DNA of 64,000 nucleotides, from NCBI RefSeq assembly GCF_001514495.1, contig NZ_BCNM01000002.1:330781-394780 (forward strand). The letters are read 5' to 3'. A program made the translations under genes and the position numbers. The stretch is from Paenibacillus pabuli NBRC 13638. Its GTDB lineage: Bacteria; Bacillota; Bacilli; Paenibacillales; Paenibacillaceae. The notes beneath the pieces were generated by a model. That model was not told where the DNA came from and made no database searches. It saw only the letters and a program-made list of their open reading frames with translations. This document shows positions 27,343 through 35,119 of the stretch, one piece after another. Each line of letters starts with the position of its first letter. The stretch's first letter is position 1.

Positions 27343-28458
27343 TCAATCTCCCATGTCCATACGATCCAGCGGGCTTTGAATACGCTGGATATTTTTCGTA
27401 CTAACATGAGTATATCGCTGAGTTGTTCGAGCACTCGTATGACCAAGTAGCTCCTGAATGTAGCGCAGGTCTGTCCCGTTTTCCAGCAAATGAGTGGCGA
27501 AGGAGTGTCTCAGCGCATGAATACTTACCTTTTTCATAATTCCTGCGCGTTGTCTGGCTTCTTCAAAAACCTTCTGCACGCTCCGCTCGGTAATAAGTCG
27601 ATCAGAAGATTGCCCCGGAAACAGCCAACGATTTGGTCTATATTCAGCTATGTATTTCTGTACCATATCCCAGGCGAGGCTTGAAAGAAGCGTCCTCCGA
27701 TCCTTTTGACCCTTCCCCTGTCTCACAATGAGTGTCTGCCTTTCAATATCCAGATCGGTGCAACGCAGACGCACAACTTCACCCACTCGAAGTCCGGAAG
27801 AATAGGTCAGAAACAAAATTGCTTTATGTTTAGGATTGGTTACGGATTTGAGCAATTGTGCAACCTCCTTTTCGGACATCACTTGTGGAAGCTTGGTCTG
27901 CTTCTTGGGACGAATATACTGGATATCCGTTGGGTTATGGAGCACATGTTTGCAATAGAAGCGGATCGCACTAATGGTCTGATTCACGCTTGAATGGGAG
28001 ATTCCTCTCTCAAGCAAACCTAAACAATACATCTGAACACTGGATGTAGTGACATCCATACTCTCAAGGTGAATGCTGCTCAGAAAACGTTCGACCTGAT
28101 TACAATACGCTTTGATCGTTTTGCGGCTGTATCCTCTTATCTTTAATGCCTTTTGTAACGTTTCTTTGTTCCATTGGTTATTTTTCCTACTAGCTTTCCA
28201 TTGCTGTAGATCTTCATTCTCAACCCATAACTCCGGGATAATCTGAACATCATCCGGATCGAAATGACTTATAAACTCCTTAATCGCAACGATAGTGTAG
28301 GGGAAAATCCAAACTTTTTGTCTGGGTTCCCACTTTCTGCCCTTAATCTGGCGAATACGCTGAATGTATGCAGGGTTATATGGGATATGAATGTGAAGGG
28401 ACTCAGTGGAACCTTTAGTTATGATAATCGCCTCTTTGGTAGTAGCATATTCATTCAT
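27343..28458 (-). CDS. Tyrosine recombinase with HARP-like N-terminal segment; candidate cassette integrase
   Basis: 371 residues from ATG 28458 (AAAGGAGAG upstream; the longer frame reads through a terminator-like hairpin). Residues about 21-60 (IPYNPAYIQRIRQIKG, then W50-x-FP) resemble a HARP-type DNA-annealing motif. Residues 95-180 are the SAM-like core-binding domain. The catalytic residues of tyrosine recombinases are all present: R224 (SGLRVGE), K249, H314-x2-R317 (HALRH), H340 (LGH) and Y349 (RYTHV). No IntI-specific insertion is seen between the catalytic patches. It lies on the same strand as the cassettes, upstream of them. Confidence 0.93.
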   Translation of the reverse strand: MNEYATTKEAIIITKGSTESLHIHIPYNPAYIQRIRQIKGRKWEPRQKVWIFPYTIVAIKEFISHFDPDDVQIIPELWVENEDLQQWKASRKNNQWNKETLQKALKIRGYSRKTIKAYCNQVERFLSSIHLESMDVTTSSVQMYCLGLLERGISHSSVNQTISAIRFYCKHVLHNPTDIQYIRPKKQTKLPQVMSEKEVAQLLKSVTNPKHKAILFLTYSSGLRVGEVVRLRCTDLDIERQTLIVRQGKGQKDRRTLLSSLAWDMVQKYIAEYRPNRWLFPGQSSDRLITERSVQKVFEEARQRAGIMKKVSIHALRHSFATHLLENGTDLRYIQELLGHTSARTTQRYTHVSTKNIQRIQSPLDRMDMGD

Positions 28459-28504
28459 CGGAAACTCTCCTTTATTTGAATTATATTTTCTCCGAAATTC
28501 TGAA

Positions 28505-28567
28505 AACAAAAAAGGAAGGCCCTTCTTCATCCCATAGGGAATCAGACGACCTTCCGATGCTTTCGGA
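28505..28567 (-). terminator. Terminator-like repeat upstream of the integrase (copy 1 of 3)
   Basis: Minus strand: GGAAGG..ATTCCC-tat-GGGAT..CCTTCC followed by TTTTTTG. It sits 50 bases before the integrase start, so it may end upstream transcripts or act as an attenuator. Closely similar copies at 31304 and 39152. Confidence 0.7.
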
Positions 28568-28669
28568 ACATTTATGATGTTGTAAAAGTAGAGATGAGCA
28601 TAGCAAATTCAATAGCAAACCTCTACTCCATAGCATCTTTACCCAAGCCTGCACTACTGATTCATTCTA

Positions 28670-29125
28670 TTATTGTGTTAATCTTTCTTTATTGCCTATT
28701 ACAACTTCAAGAATTTCATCATATAATTGTAAATCTATAAATTCGTTATGAATCCATAGTCCTTCCTCAACATCTCCTCCCCCCATACCTCCACCAATCC
28801 CATCACCAGGAAAGTGTTTTTCGTAATATAGTCCTTGGCCTTCTCCCTCATTACATCCCCATGCAATGGTATCTAAATCTTTTAATAGTGTATGTAATGT
28901 CTCTTCACTACAGTTTACTAATTTCATAGGGCAAGACAAATAGATTTGTCCTCCATAATCACCCTCCATAATTACATATGCAGCTGGAGTATCCACAGCT
29001 TTCTTAAAACTGTCTATAAATTGATTGTTCGGTAGTCCATTTGTTTCATTAAGGATATGTCGAATAGGGCTATGGTGTTCTGGAATTACACCCATCTCTT
29101 TGTTTTCATCTTTTTTTCTTTCCAT
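28670..29125 (-). CDS. Unknown acidic cassette-type protein
   Basis: About 151 residues, acidic, soluble, with a Gly-rich loop (FPGDGIGGGMGGGDVEEG) near residue 120. No family recognised; size and acidity resemble immunity proteins, which is only a loose likeness. ATG at 29125 has GAGGTG 7 bases upstream. Next gene upstream (29172) is 46 bases away with no site between, so these two may share one cassette. Confidence 0.65.
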   Translation of the reverse strand: MERKKDENKEMGVIPEHHSPIRHILNETNGLPNNQFIDSFKKAVDTPAAYVIMEGDYGGQIYLSCPMKLVNCSEETLHTLLKDLDTIAWGCNEGEGQGLYYEKHFPGDGIGGGMGGGDVEEGLWIHNEFIDLQLYDEILEVVIGNKERLTQ

Positions 29126-29171
29126 AAAGATACACCTCTTTGTTATATATGTTTTCGTCAATTTCGGATAA

Positions 29172-29561
29172 CTAATCACTTTTGCAATTAATCACATCTT
29201 TAAGATCCATATTTGCAAGTTCAAGTGCAATCGCTAATCTAATCTGTGGATATTTACGAAGTCCTTTTAAATAGGTATTGTCTAGCTGTTTGCTTTCAAT
29301 TATTGGTTCAATATTGGGATCGTAACGATCGATTTCTACACTTGCAATGGTATCGTTATTAATCAGCAACGAAAAAATGTCTTCCCCTTGTTCAGGTGTC
29401 CAGAATAGTATATAAGCGGTTTTCATTTGTGGAAAAAACCTCTTCATAACAGAAAGTAATCCTGATCTTATTTCATCATTAAATAATGACTCGTGCGATC
29501 CTATTAATTCTCTTCTTATATCTTCTTCAGTTTTACTGCCCTTCAATTTTATTAATTTCAT
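29172..29561 (-). CDS. Unknown small protein
   Basis: About 129 residues, mixed alpha/beta, with FPQMKTAYILFWTPEQGEDI in the middle. No family recognised. ATG at 29561 has GAGG 4 bases upstream. It begins about 50 bases after a half cassette site (29612-29640). Paired with the 28670 gene without an intervening site, suggesting a two-gene cassette such as an effector and its partner (inference). Confidence 0.65.
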   Translation of the reverse strand: MKLIKLKGSKTEEDIRRELIGSHESLFNDEIRSGLLSVMKRFFPQMKTAYILFWTPEQGEDIFSLLINNDTIASVEIDRYDPNIEPIIESKQLDNTYLKGLRKYPQIRLAIALELANMDLKDVINCKSD

Positions 29562-29611
29562 AATACCTCGCAAGTTATCCTTTTATTTTTAAAATTTTGA
29601 TTTGTTAATTT

Positions 29612-29640
29612 CTTATAACGTTCCTGTATCCATAAACCCT
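29612..29640 (-). repeat. Half cassette site
   Basis: CTTATAACGTTCCTGTATCC then ATAAACCCT: the R box and left outer arm of a site, cut off before the hairpins and joined to an unrelated terminator-like hairpin. Confidence 0.65.
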
Positions 29641-29650
29641 TAGTCACGAC

Positions 29651-29689
29651 AACACCCCACCTATGGCGTTAAACGTTGGGTGGGGTGTT
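29651..29689 (-). terminator. Strong hairpin, terminator-like
   Basis: AACACCCCACC with GGTGGGGTGTT (11 bp), between the half site and a truncated gene. Its layout is like the terminator of the holin-like toxin at 62912-62949, so it may be a relic of such a cassette. Confidence 0.6.
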
Positions 29690-29944
29690 CTATTGGAATA
29701 ACTTTTTTATTCTGTTAACCTTCCATATTAAATGCTGCACTATAGATTTTACGCAGCTCAGTTGAGTTATCATGCCACCAAGTCTGAGATCCATCTCTCC
29801 TGTTGCGAAAGGGTACCATTGGGCGAAGGAGCTAGGCTTCGTGATCACAAGGAAAACATCTTCTGGATTATGATGAAAAGATCGTTCAAACCTCAAAGCA
29901 TAACGACCGTTTGACTCCTGTAATGTACCATGTTCATTCATCAT
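29690..29944 (-). pseudogene. Truncated SRPBCC/AHSA1-type gene
   Basis: 84 codons. The first 58 residues (LRFERSFHHNPEDVFLVITK, then PSSFAQWYPFATGEMDL) match the N-terminus of AHSA1/SRPBCC proteins, which are normally about 150 residues with a ligand-binding cavity. The reading then continues into unrelated sequence and stops. So only the first third remains, cut where the hairpin and half site join. TAGGA precedes two ATG codons at the start. Confidence 0.65.
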
Positions 29945-29968
29945 TACATCCTACTTCTTTCATTACAA

Positions 29969-30271
29969 CTATCCATCTTCAGGTTCACCAACATCAAAGC
30001 CCAACACTTTTGACGCTTCCAACTTAAATGTTTCTATCCAAGACATCCAATCATCTTTATTCATCTGTGCATAAAACGATAATCCACTAGGCTCAACGGA
30101 TGCTTCAATATAAACATCATCCTCTTCAGACCCAAACCAATATGGAATTCCACTTTTATAACCCATCCAGCCTGGCATATTCTCATATATTTTAGAAACT
30201 TTAGCCCATACCTCATCAGGCAGATCATACCTTATATTTAAGTTGCAATTATGAGAGTTTATGTTGTCCAT
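29969..30271 (-). CDS. Unknown 100-residue protein
   Basis: 100 residues, acidic, with several tryptophans (MPGWMGYKSGIPYWFGSEED and KDDWMSWIETFK). The pattern resembles small immunity-like or DUF proteins of Bacillales but no family can be named. AAGGAG precedes ATG. It follows the site at 30328 and shares its cassette with the truncated SRPBCC gene. Confidence 0.65.
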   Translation of the reverse strand: MDNINSHNCNLNIRYDLPDEVWAKVSKIYENMPGWMGYKSGIPYWFGSEEDDVYIEASVEPSGLSFYAQMNKDDWMSWIETFKLEASKVLGFDVGEPEDG

Positions 30272-30327
30272 TTACATTCTCTCCTTCTACCCTAGACGTG
30301 TATGAAGATATATCTCTATTTTTATGC

Positions 30328-30465
30328 AAACCCTCACTACCTTAAAGAGTGCAGCGACTTGCCGCGATTCGGTAAGGTAGTGAGGGTTACCTGCTGACTC
30401 CACTTCTTCGAATACCCTCGACAGACCAAGAAGCGAAAGCAACGCGGCCTAGAATGTTGTTATTT
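30328..30465 (-). repeat. attC-like cassette site (left R box lost)
   Basis: ACCCTCACTACCTTA ... TAAGGTAGTGAGGGT is a long perfect first arm; the middle region retains CTGCTGACTCCACTTCTTCG; the right end GTTATTT is present. The left R box and outer arm are missing. Confidence 0.7.
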
Positions 30466-30492
30466 AGATGTCAGTTGCCTACCACAATCTAC

Positions 30493-31098
30493 TTATAAAT
30501 TGTACTTCATTCTAATTCTTTCATATAACTTATAATCCGTATTTCTATTTACAATCTCTCCAATTAACTCTTTCCATTTGTTTTCAATCCACTTAGGACT
30601 TTGTTCTTTCAGAATATCCTCGTTAAATTGACTATCAATATACTCCAAATCTTGTTTAAGCACCCCGATATCCTTAATCAGTTGATTTCTCGATTCTTTG
30701 TCTAGCGACACTTTATTCGATAAAATTTCGTCTGTGATATCTGCTTTTATATAACCATACATATCTCTAAACACACTATAGATTAAATGGGTTGATGATA
30801 CGTTATCTTCCTTAAAATCGGAATCCAGAAAGAGGAATGATTCTGCACCCACTTTCAAAGATACTGCCACATTTCCTAATGCGTGTATGACTGTTTCCTT
30901 CGAGGAATTATCCTCTAAGCTTTTTATCACATTATCTAAATTATAGATTGATTCTTTTATACCAATTTGAGTTCCATGATTTAGTTTAACCGTGTATTCA
31001 ACTTCTTGATTGTCTTTGTACGCTTTGAATTGATAGTTGAAGTACATGCTTATTATCAACCCAACTATTAATATGATTATTGCAATATTTTTTCTCAT
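30493..31098 (-). CDS. Unknown single-span membrane protein
   Basis: 201 residues. One N-terminal membrane helix (about residues 5-24), the rest an acidic, helical extracellular or periplasm-facing domain; no lipobox. Family not recognised. Perfect ribosome site (AGGAGGTGA) before ATG. It lies directly downstream of the integrase relic, the same relation as the first cassette has to the intact integrase. Confidence 0.7.
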   Translation of the reverse strand: MRKNIAIIILIVGLIISMYFNYQFKAYKDNQEVEYTVKLNHGTQIGIKESIYNLDNVIKSLEDNSSKETVIHALGNVAVSLKVGAESFLFLDSDFKEDNVSSTHLIYSVFRDMYGYIKADITDEILSNKVSLDKESRNQLIKDIGVLKQDLEYIDSQFNEDILKEQSPKWIENKWKELIGEIVNRNTDYKLYERIRMKYNL

Positions 31099-31117
31099 TG
31101 AATCACCTCCTACTAGT

Positions 31118-31365
31118 GCCTGAACTACGTATATGATAACCCATATTGTTACAATTGCGAAAGGAAATTGGCGAATAAGGGAGATTTATTAGTTTTCTCA
31201 AACCCGTATCCATACGATCCAATGGGCTTTGAATACACTGAATATATGAAGGTTGTACAGGATACGAGTATGCATTGGAACCTTTCGTTATAGTAATAAA
31301 ACAAAAAGGCCCTTCTTCATCCCATGGGGAATCAGACGACCTTCCGATGCATTTGGAACATATCA
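31118..31365 (-). pseudogene. Internally deleted copy of the cassette integrase
   Basis: 31118-31250 matches the 3' end and downstream flank of the intact integrase (including CTGAACTACGTATATGATAA and the IQ-IQSPLDRMD tail). 31255-31365 matches its 5' flank, including the terminator-like repeat at 31304-31365. About 1.1 kb of the gene between them is gone. No functional protein is possible. It heads a second group of cassettes, showing that the integrase unit itself was once duplicated. Confidence 0.75.
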
Positions 31366-31429
31366 AATTTTTTAAAAGGTAAAACGTACCGTCTTTCGCT
31401 GCAAACGGGCTAAGCGCCGGCAACCACCT

Positions 31430-32270
31430 GCTCAAGCCAACAAAGCCTGAGCGATCTGATCCACAATACCATTGACCCCTGTTGGTCCATAACAACCGAT
31501 CCATGTCGCTGCATCTACCGAGTGTATTTGCTGTCGCTCATCCGTATCAAGCATCCCACACACACGTTGCTCTGTTGCGGATATTCCCTCCTGCATGATC
31601 TCATTGCTAAGCAAAAAGTAGTGGCTCGCATGTACAGCCGGTAGTCTGTCAACGGAGATATGATAGGCTGTGTCGGTCGTATCTGCCACAAATAACGGAA
31701 CAGACAGACCCAGATCACGTTACAGCACAGCACCTGTACGATGAGAGGCAGAATGTACGCGAACCAGAGAATCTAGTGGATGAATCAATGCCACACTTTT
31801 ACCAGCCAAGACTGGAGCAAGTTCCTCTGATAGCAATGCGGTTCGTCGGTGTAATCAGCAAGTATACACTTTGCCTCTGGTCTCACCGGCGAACAGGCTC
31901 AGAATGGTCTGCCCACTCTCATTACGCTTAAACATGAGCACTGGAGCGATTCCGCTTAACCGTTCAATATGCTGATCATGTACTTCGGAGCAAATAACCA
32001 GATCGGGAGATAGTCGCTCAACCGCAACCAGATCGGGATACTCATACGTGCCTCCATGGAAGAAGCCTTGTACATGATTACCATATAATGAATGTCCTCT
32101 GTTCTGGCCGTCAGTGTAAAGGAAGCTCCCTTCACCACATGACAGGCAAAAGAAGCCCCAATGTGACAACCCTTGGCCATCCGCAACACATTTGAAGTTA
32201 ATTCCGTTTCGCGTAGAACGCTGCCTGTCTGCAAAGTACCACTATAACCGCCAATTCTTTTGGTCGCCAT
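31430..32270 (-). pseudogene. Degraded copy of the AraC/binding-protein fusion gene
   Basis: Pieces match the intact gene at 35119-36840 in the same order: GYSGTLQTGSVLRETELTSN and CHIGASFACHVV at the 5' end, YPDLVAVERLSPDLVIC and the AATWIGCYGP tail at the 3' end. The helix-turn-helix region and part of the binding domain are deleted, and frames are broken. So it is a dead duplicate. Its left border is within about 60 bases of the integrase relic. Confidence 0.85.
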
Positions 32271-32280
32271 CTCACTCCAA

Positions 32281-32746
32281 CCGCTTTGTCCGTTCCTACA
32301 GCGGCATTTCTCTCATCTTAATACTTCCGCATGGTGTCTATGAGCACCAGTACAGATGGCGATAAATCATGAGCACACTGAAACGTCCAAGCTAGAAACT
32401 TGAAGAGATGAGACCGCTGGCGGAGATGCTCCCACAGCGCTGCAGCGAATCCATGACATGTCCAGCGACATGGTCAGCCCCCAATTCGTGCTCACCAAAA
32501 TAGCACAAAATCCCCCCAACGGCAACATGCGCATCCAGTCATCCAAAATGGACGCATAGCAGCACATCAATAGCTTCAAAAACTACCGACGCTATGCGAA
32601 GGAGCAAACGCCCAAACTAGCATTGTGATCGCTCCGCCACATCATCTGAATGTCATAACTTCGTGGATTGACATTCAGGCTTTCTTCATTACAACCCTGT
32701 GTCGATCTTTGTTGCAGCAGAATCTGCATACCACTGTTCGAATATC
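32281..32746. other. Gap without supported gene
   Basis: Several short frames exist on both strands, none with a ribosome site and convincing protein. Composition is higher in GC than the cassettes. Probably debris between the AraC relic and the WXG100 gene. Confidence 0.4.
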
Positions 32747-33052
32747 TCAGCTCAGCATGCTGTGCTCCCTCCGGTCTCTGAAGTCCTCACGGTCAGCTTC
32801 CTCCATCCTGTGAATGTATCGTCGCAATGCTTCTTTATGCGCCTCCAATTCATCCATTCGGCTGGATGTCCCGTTCAGGAAAGATTGCATTTTGAATCCT
32901 AGCGTTGTGGCAGCATTTCCTGCCCAATCTTGCTCCAGTCTACTATGTATTGAACGCATCTTCTGCTCCTGCTGCACTAAGCGCTCCTGCAACTGCTCAC
33001 ATTGCTGAACGGCTCTTCTCAGATCGGATAAAGATACCGATATTCTTCCCAT
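32747..33052 (-). CDS. WXG100-like small protein
   Basis: 101 residues, helical hairpin with W43-A-G (QDWAGNAA) at the turn: the WXG motif of ESAT-6-like proteins exported by or chaperoning type VII secretion substrates. Its ribosome site GGAGG is formed by the last codons of the lipase gene just upstream (stop at 33054), so translation is coupled. Likely a partner for export of that lipase (inference from linkage). Confidence 0.8.
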   Translation of the reverse strand: MGRISVSLSDLRRAVQQCEQLQERLVQQEQKMRSIHSRLEQDWAGNAATTLGFKMQSFLNGTSSRMDELEAHKEALRRYIHRMEEADREDFRDRREHSMLS

Positions 33053-33053
33053 G

Positions 33054-34442
33054 TCAATTACCTCCCGTTAAGAACTGGTCTGCTTGAACGAAATCTTCGT
33101 GCTTGCGTTCAATGTACTCGGCAATCTCGCTGATGGATTCCTGATACCAACGGTTAATTCGTTCCAGTGTCGCCGTAGCTTCGTAAGCGATTGACGTGAA
33201 GGAATGGCTCTCACTTGTGGAAGTATAAGCCTCGAACATTCGGATGGAAGCTTGTGCATCATTGGAAAACCCGCTCAGACTAAAGCGCATTTCCTTAGCT
33301 GCCTGTGCCAATTCCTCTGGCGTTAGTCGGATTGTGCCACCACCTTGACCTGACTTTCCATTGGATGCAGCCGCAATCAAGGGGGCCACCAACCCGCCAA
33401 CGAGGTTTGACAAAGCCATCCGTGATTCCTGATAAGCATTCCAGCGTGGTGAGATGTCAATTTGTTTTCCTGTTGCGCGATCGATAAGTGGACCGACCAA
33501 GTTACCCTGTTCATCAAACTGATACTGGTTCATCGAGTGATATCCCTTGCCTTCTTTTTTGGAAAACGAGTCCATCAATCGAACAATATTACCGACCTGA
33601 AACTTGTCCAGATCGATATCAATTGGGAAATTGTATGTGACTAACGGGCCGCTGGGCCCCATCGGACGAATCGGCACTATGAGCTGGAATTGCAGCCTCC
33701 AGTTTTGGTACATCGCATTGGCCGAGTCAAAATCCTGGCCTTTGTAGTACGTGCTGCCAACATGTCTGTCATATTCAAAAAGTCCTCCTGCACCTACTGA
33801 ATCGTTTGGCTGAACGATGTTCACCACTTTTTTATCATAGTAACCTTCGTTCACTTTCGCCAAGCTTGCATCGTCCAGCAGATTGGTTACACTCGGAGCA
33901 CTGTATGTCATGGCCGACAAATCCTGTCGCGCTGCCACATATTGCGCTAAACCACCTCCAAGCGAATGTCCCGTAAGAGAGATACTTGCGTCAGGATATT
34001 TTGCTTTGACTTGTTCATAAAGCACTTCCGCCTGATGAAATTGATTGTTCTCCCAATCGATATCGTCCTTAATGGATTGAATAAAGCTTTTCTTGAAAAT
34101 GTTATGATGATTAGGGTCAGTTACGGCATCCTCCAGTTCTCTGGTGCGTCCACCTAAAACATCGAACACGTCTGTTTCGTAATCGGCTGCTCTCCCAAGC
34201 CAGCTCCCACCTGGCTCTGTTCCGCGATAACCGATGACAATCTGATTCGTCTGATTGTTGTGGAGGATGACGGAATCGAAACCCGACACTTTATTGTGGA
34301 GCTCGGCACCTTCAGGTTCAATGACCTTCCATTGTGCATAATCTCCCTCTTCTGTAAGCGGTGCTCCGGCAGTAACGTTGTCCTGGTAGGCAAGATCAGA
34401 TATTTCCTTATACAACTCATCGCTAATGTAATCGTTCCGCAT
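33054..34442 (-). CDS. Lipase with C-terminal type VII export-like domain (TslA-like)
   Basis: 462 residues. N-terminal alpha/beta-hydrolase of the DUF2974/lipase-3 kind: nucleophile S160 in TGHSLGGG, probable acid D214 (QPNDSVG) and H302 (GYHSMN). The C-terminal about 90 residues are helical (TPEELAQAAKEMRFSLSGFS through RINRWYQESISEIAEY), like the targeting domain placed at the C-terminus in the staphylococcal type VII lipase TslA. No signal peptide is present. AGGAGG precedes ATG. With a WXG100 gene after it and a lipoprotein gene opposite, it is probably an antibacterial secreted effector (inference). Confidence 0.78.
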   Translation of the reverse strand: MRNDYISDELYKEISDLAYQDNVTAGAPLTEEGDYAQWKVIEPEGAELHNKVSGFDSVILHNNQTNQIVIGYRGTEPGGSWLGRAADYETDVFDVLGGRTRELEDAVTDPNHHNIFKKSFIQSIKDDIDWENNQFHQAEVLYEQVKAKYPDASISLTGHSLGGGLAQYVAARQDLSAMTYSAPSVTNLLDDASLAKVNEGYYDKKVVNIVQPNDSVGAGGLFEYDRHVGSTYYKGQDFDSANAMYQNWRLQFQLIVPIRPMGPSGPLVTYNFPIDIDLDKFQVGNIVRLMDSFSKKEGKGYHSMNQYQFDEQGNLVGPLIDRATGKQIDISPRWNAYQESRMALSNLVGGLVAPLIAAASNGKSGQGGGTIRLTPEELAQAAKEMRFSLSGFSNDAQASIRMFEAYTSTSESHSFTSIAYEATATLERINRWYQESISEIAEYIERKHEDFVQADQFLTGGN

Positions 34443-34545
34443 AAATACCTCCTGAATTGAACATTTCGATATGATTATGTAAACTAGTGATAATTCAATC
34501 TTTATAGTATATTAATACCAGTCTATGAAAGTAGAGGTGTCCCTT

Positions 34546-34866
34546 TTGAGAAAACCTTTCTTCCTATTCGTACTCTTAATCATCTCATCTCTCTTACTCG
34601 GAGCATGTGCCTCCGAAGAGGAAAAGATCATTGTATCCTCCGCCGAGAAGTTCGCTGCAAATTATGTTCTTGAAAAATACGGTGTAACCGTTCGTTTTAC
34701 GGAGTATAAATTCTCTCCTCCCGATCTAGCCAAGTCGTTAGGCCTCCATGGCTACATTGAAGGCGATAAGAAAAAGAAGGTATTTGTTTTCGTGAACTAC
34801 GATCCTTTAAGTATTAAGACACTATCGCTTCCTGAAGGTATATCCAAAAAATCAAATTCCAAATAG
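34546..34866 (+). CDS. Small lipoprotein, candidate immunity to the lipase
   Basis: About 106 residues from TTG 34546 (GAGGTG 6 bases upstream). Signal peptide with lipobox LLGAC, then a soluble domain (EKFAANYVLEKYGVTVRFTE). It is divergent from and 100 bases away from the lipase. In the TslA system immunity is provided by surface lipoproteins (TilA), so the same role is plausible; no sequence proof. The gap from here to 35093 holds nothing else supported. Confidence 0.65.
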   Translation: MRKPFFLFVLLIISSLLLGACASEEEKIIVSSAEKFAANYVLEKYGVTVRFTEYKFSPPDLAKSLGLHGYIEGDKKKKVFVFVNYDPLSIKTLSLPEGISKKSNSK

Positions 34867-35092
34867 AGAGTTGAAGTTATTTTTAAAACGATCAATCTAT
34901 ATGAACAATTTGAAACTATAGGGAATATATGGATTGTATCTTCCGTCAATTACTTCTGTCAACGTTCTCCGTAACAATAAAATGAAGAAACAAATGCGAC
35001 CTACATAATAGAATGACTGCATTCTTAATTATGATACATCTCTGTTTGAAGAAGTTCTCCACTAATTCGATGAACTCTGAATATACGGAAAT

Positions 35093-35119
35093 AGGGGGAG
35101 TAATTGTATAACTCCCCCT
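35093..35119 (-). terminator. Terminator of the AraC/binding-protein fusion gene
   Basis: AGGGGGAGT pairs with ACTCCCCCT (9 bp), beginning at the stop codon of the gene. T tail on the minus strand short (ATTT). Confidence 0.65.

Noticed and set aside
28459..28530. N-terminal extension of the integrase by 24 residues
   Set aside because: It reads through the terminator-like hairpin and has no ribosome site; ATG 28458 has AAAGGAGAG.
27343..31365. Prophage or ICE as explanation for the integrase
   Set aside because: No phage structural, relaxase, excisionase or conjugation genes are in the neighbourhood; the genes around it are single-gene cassettes.
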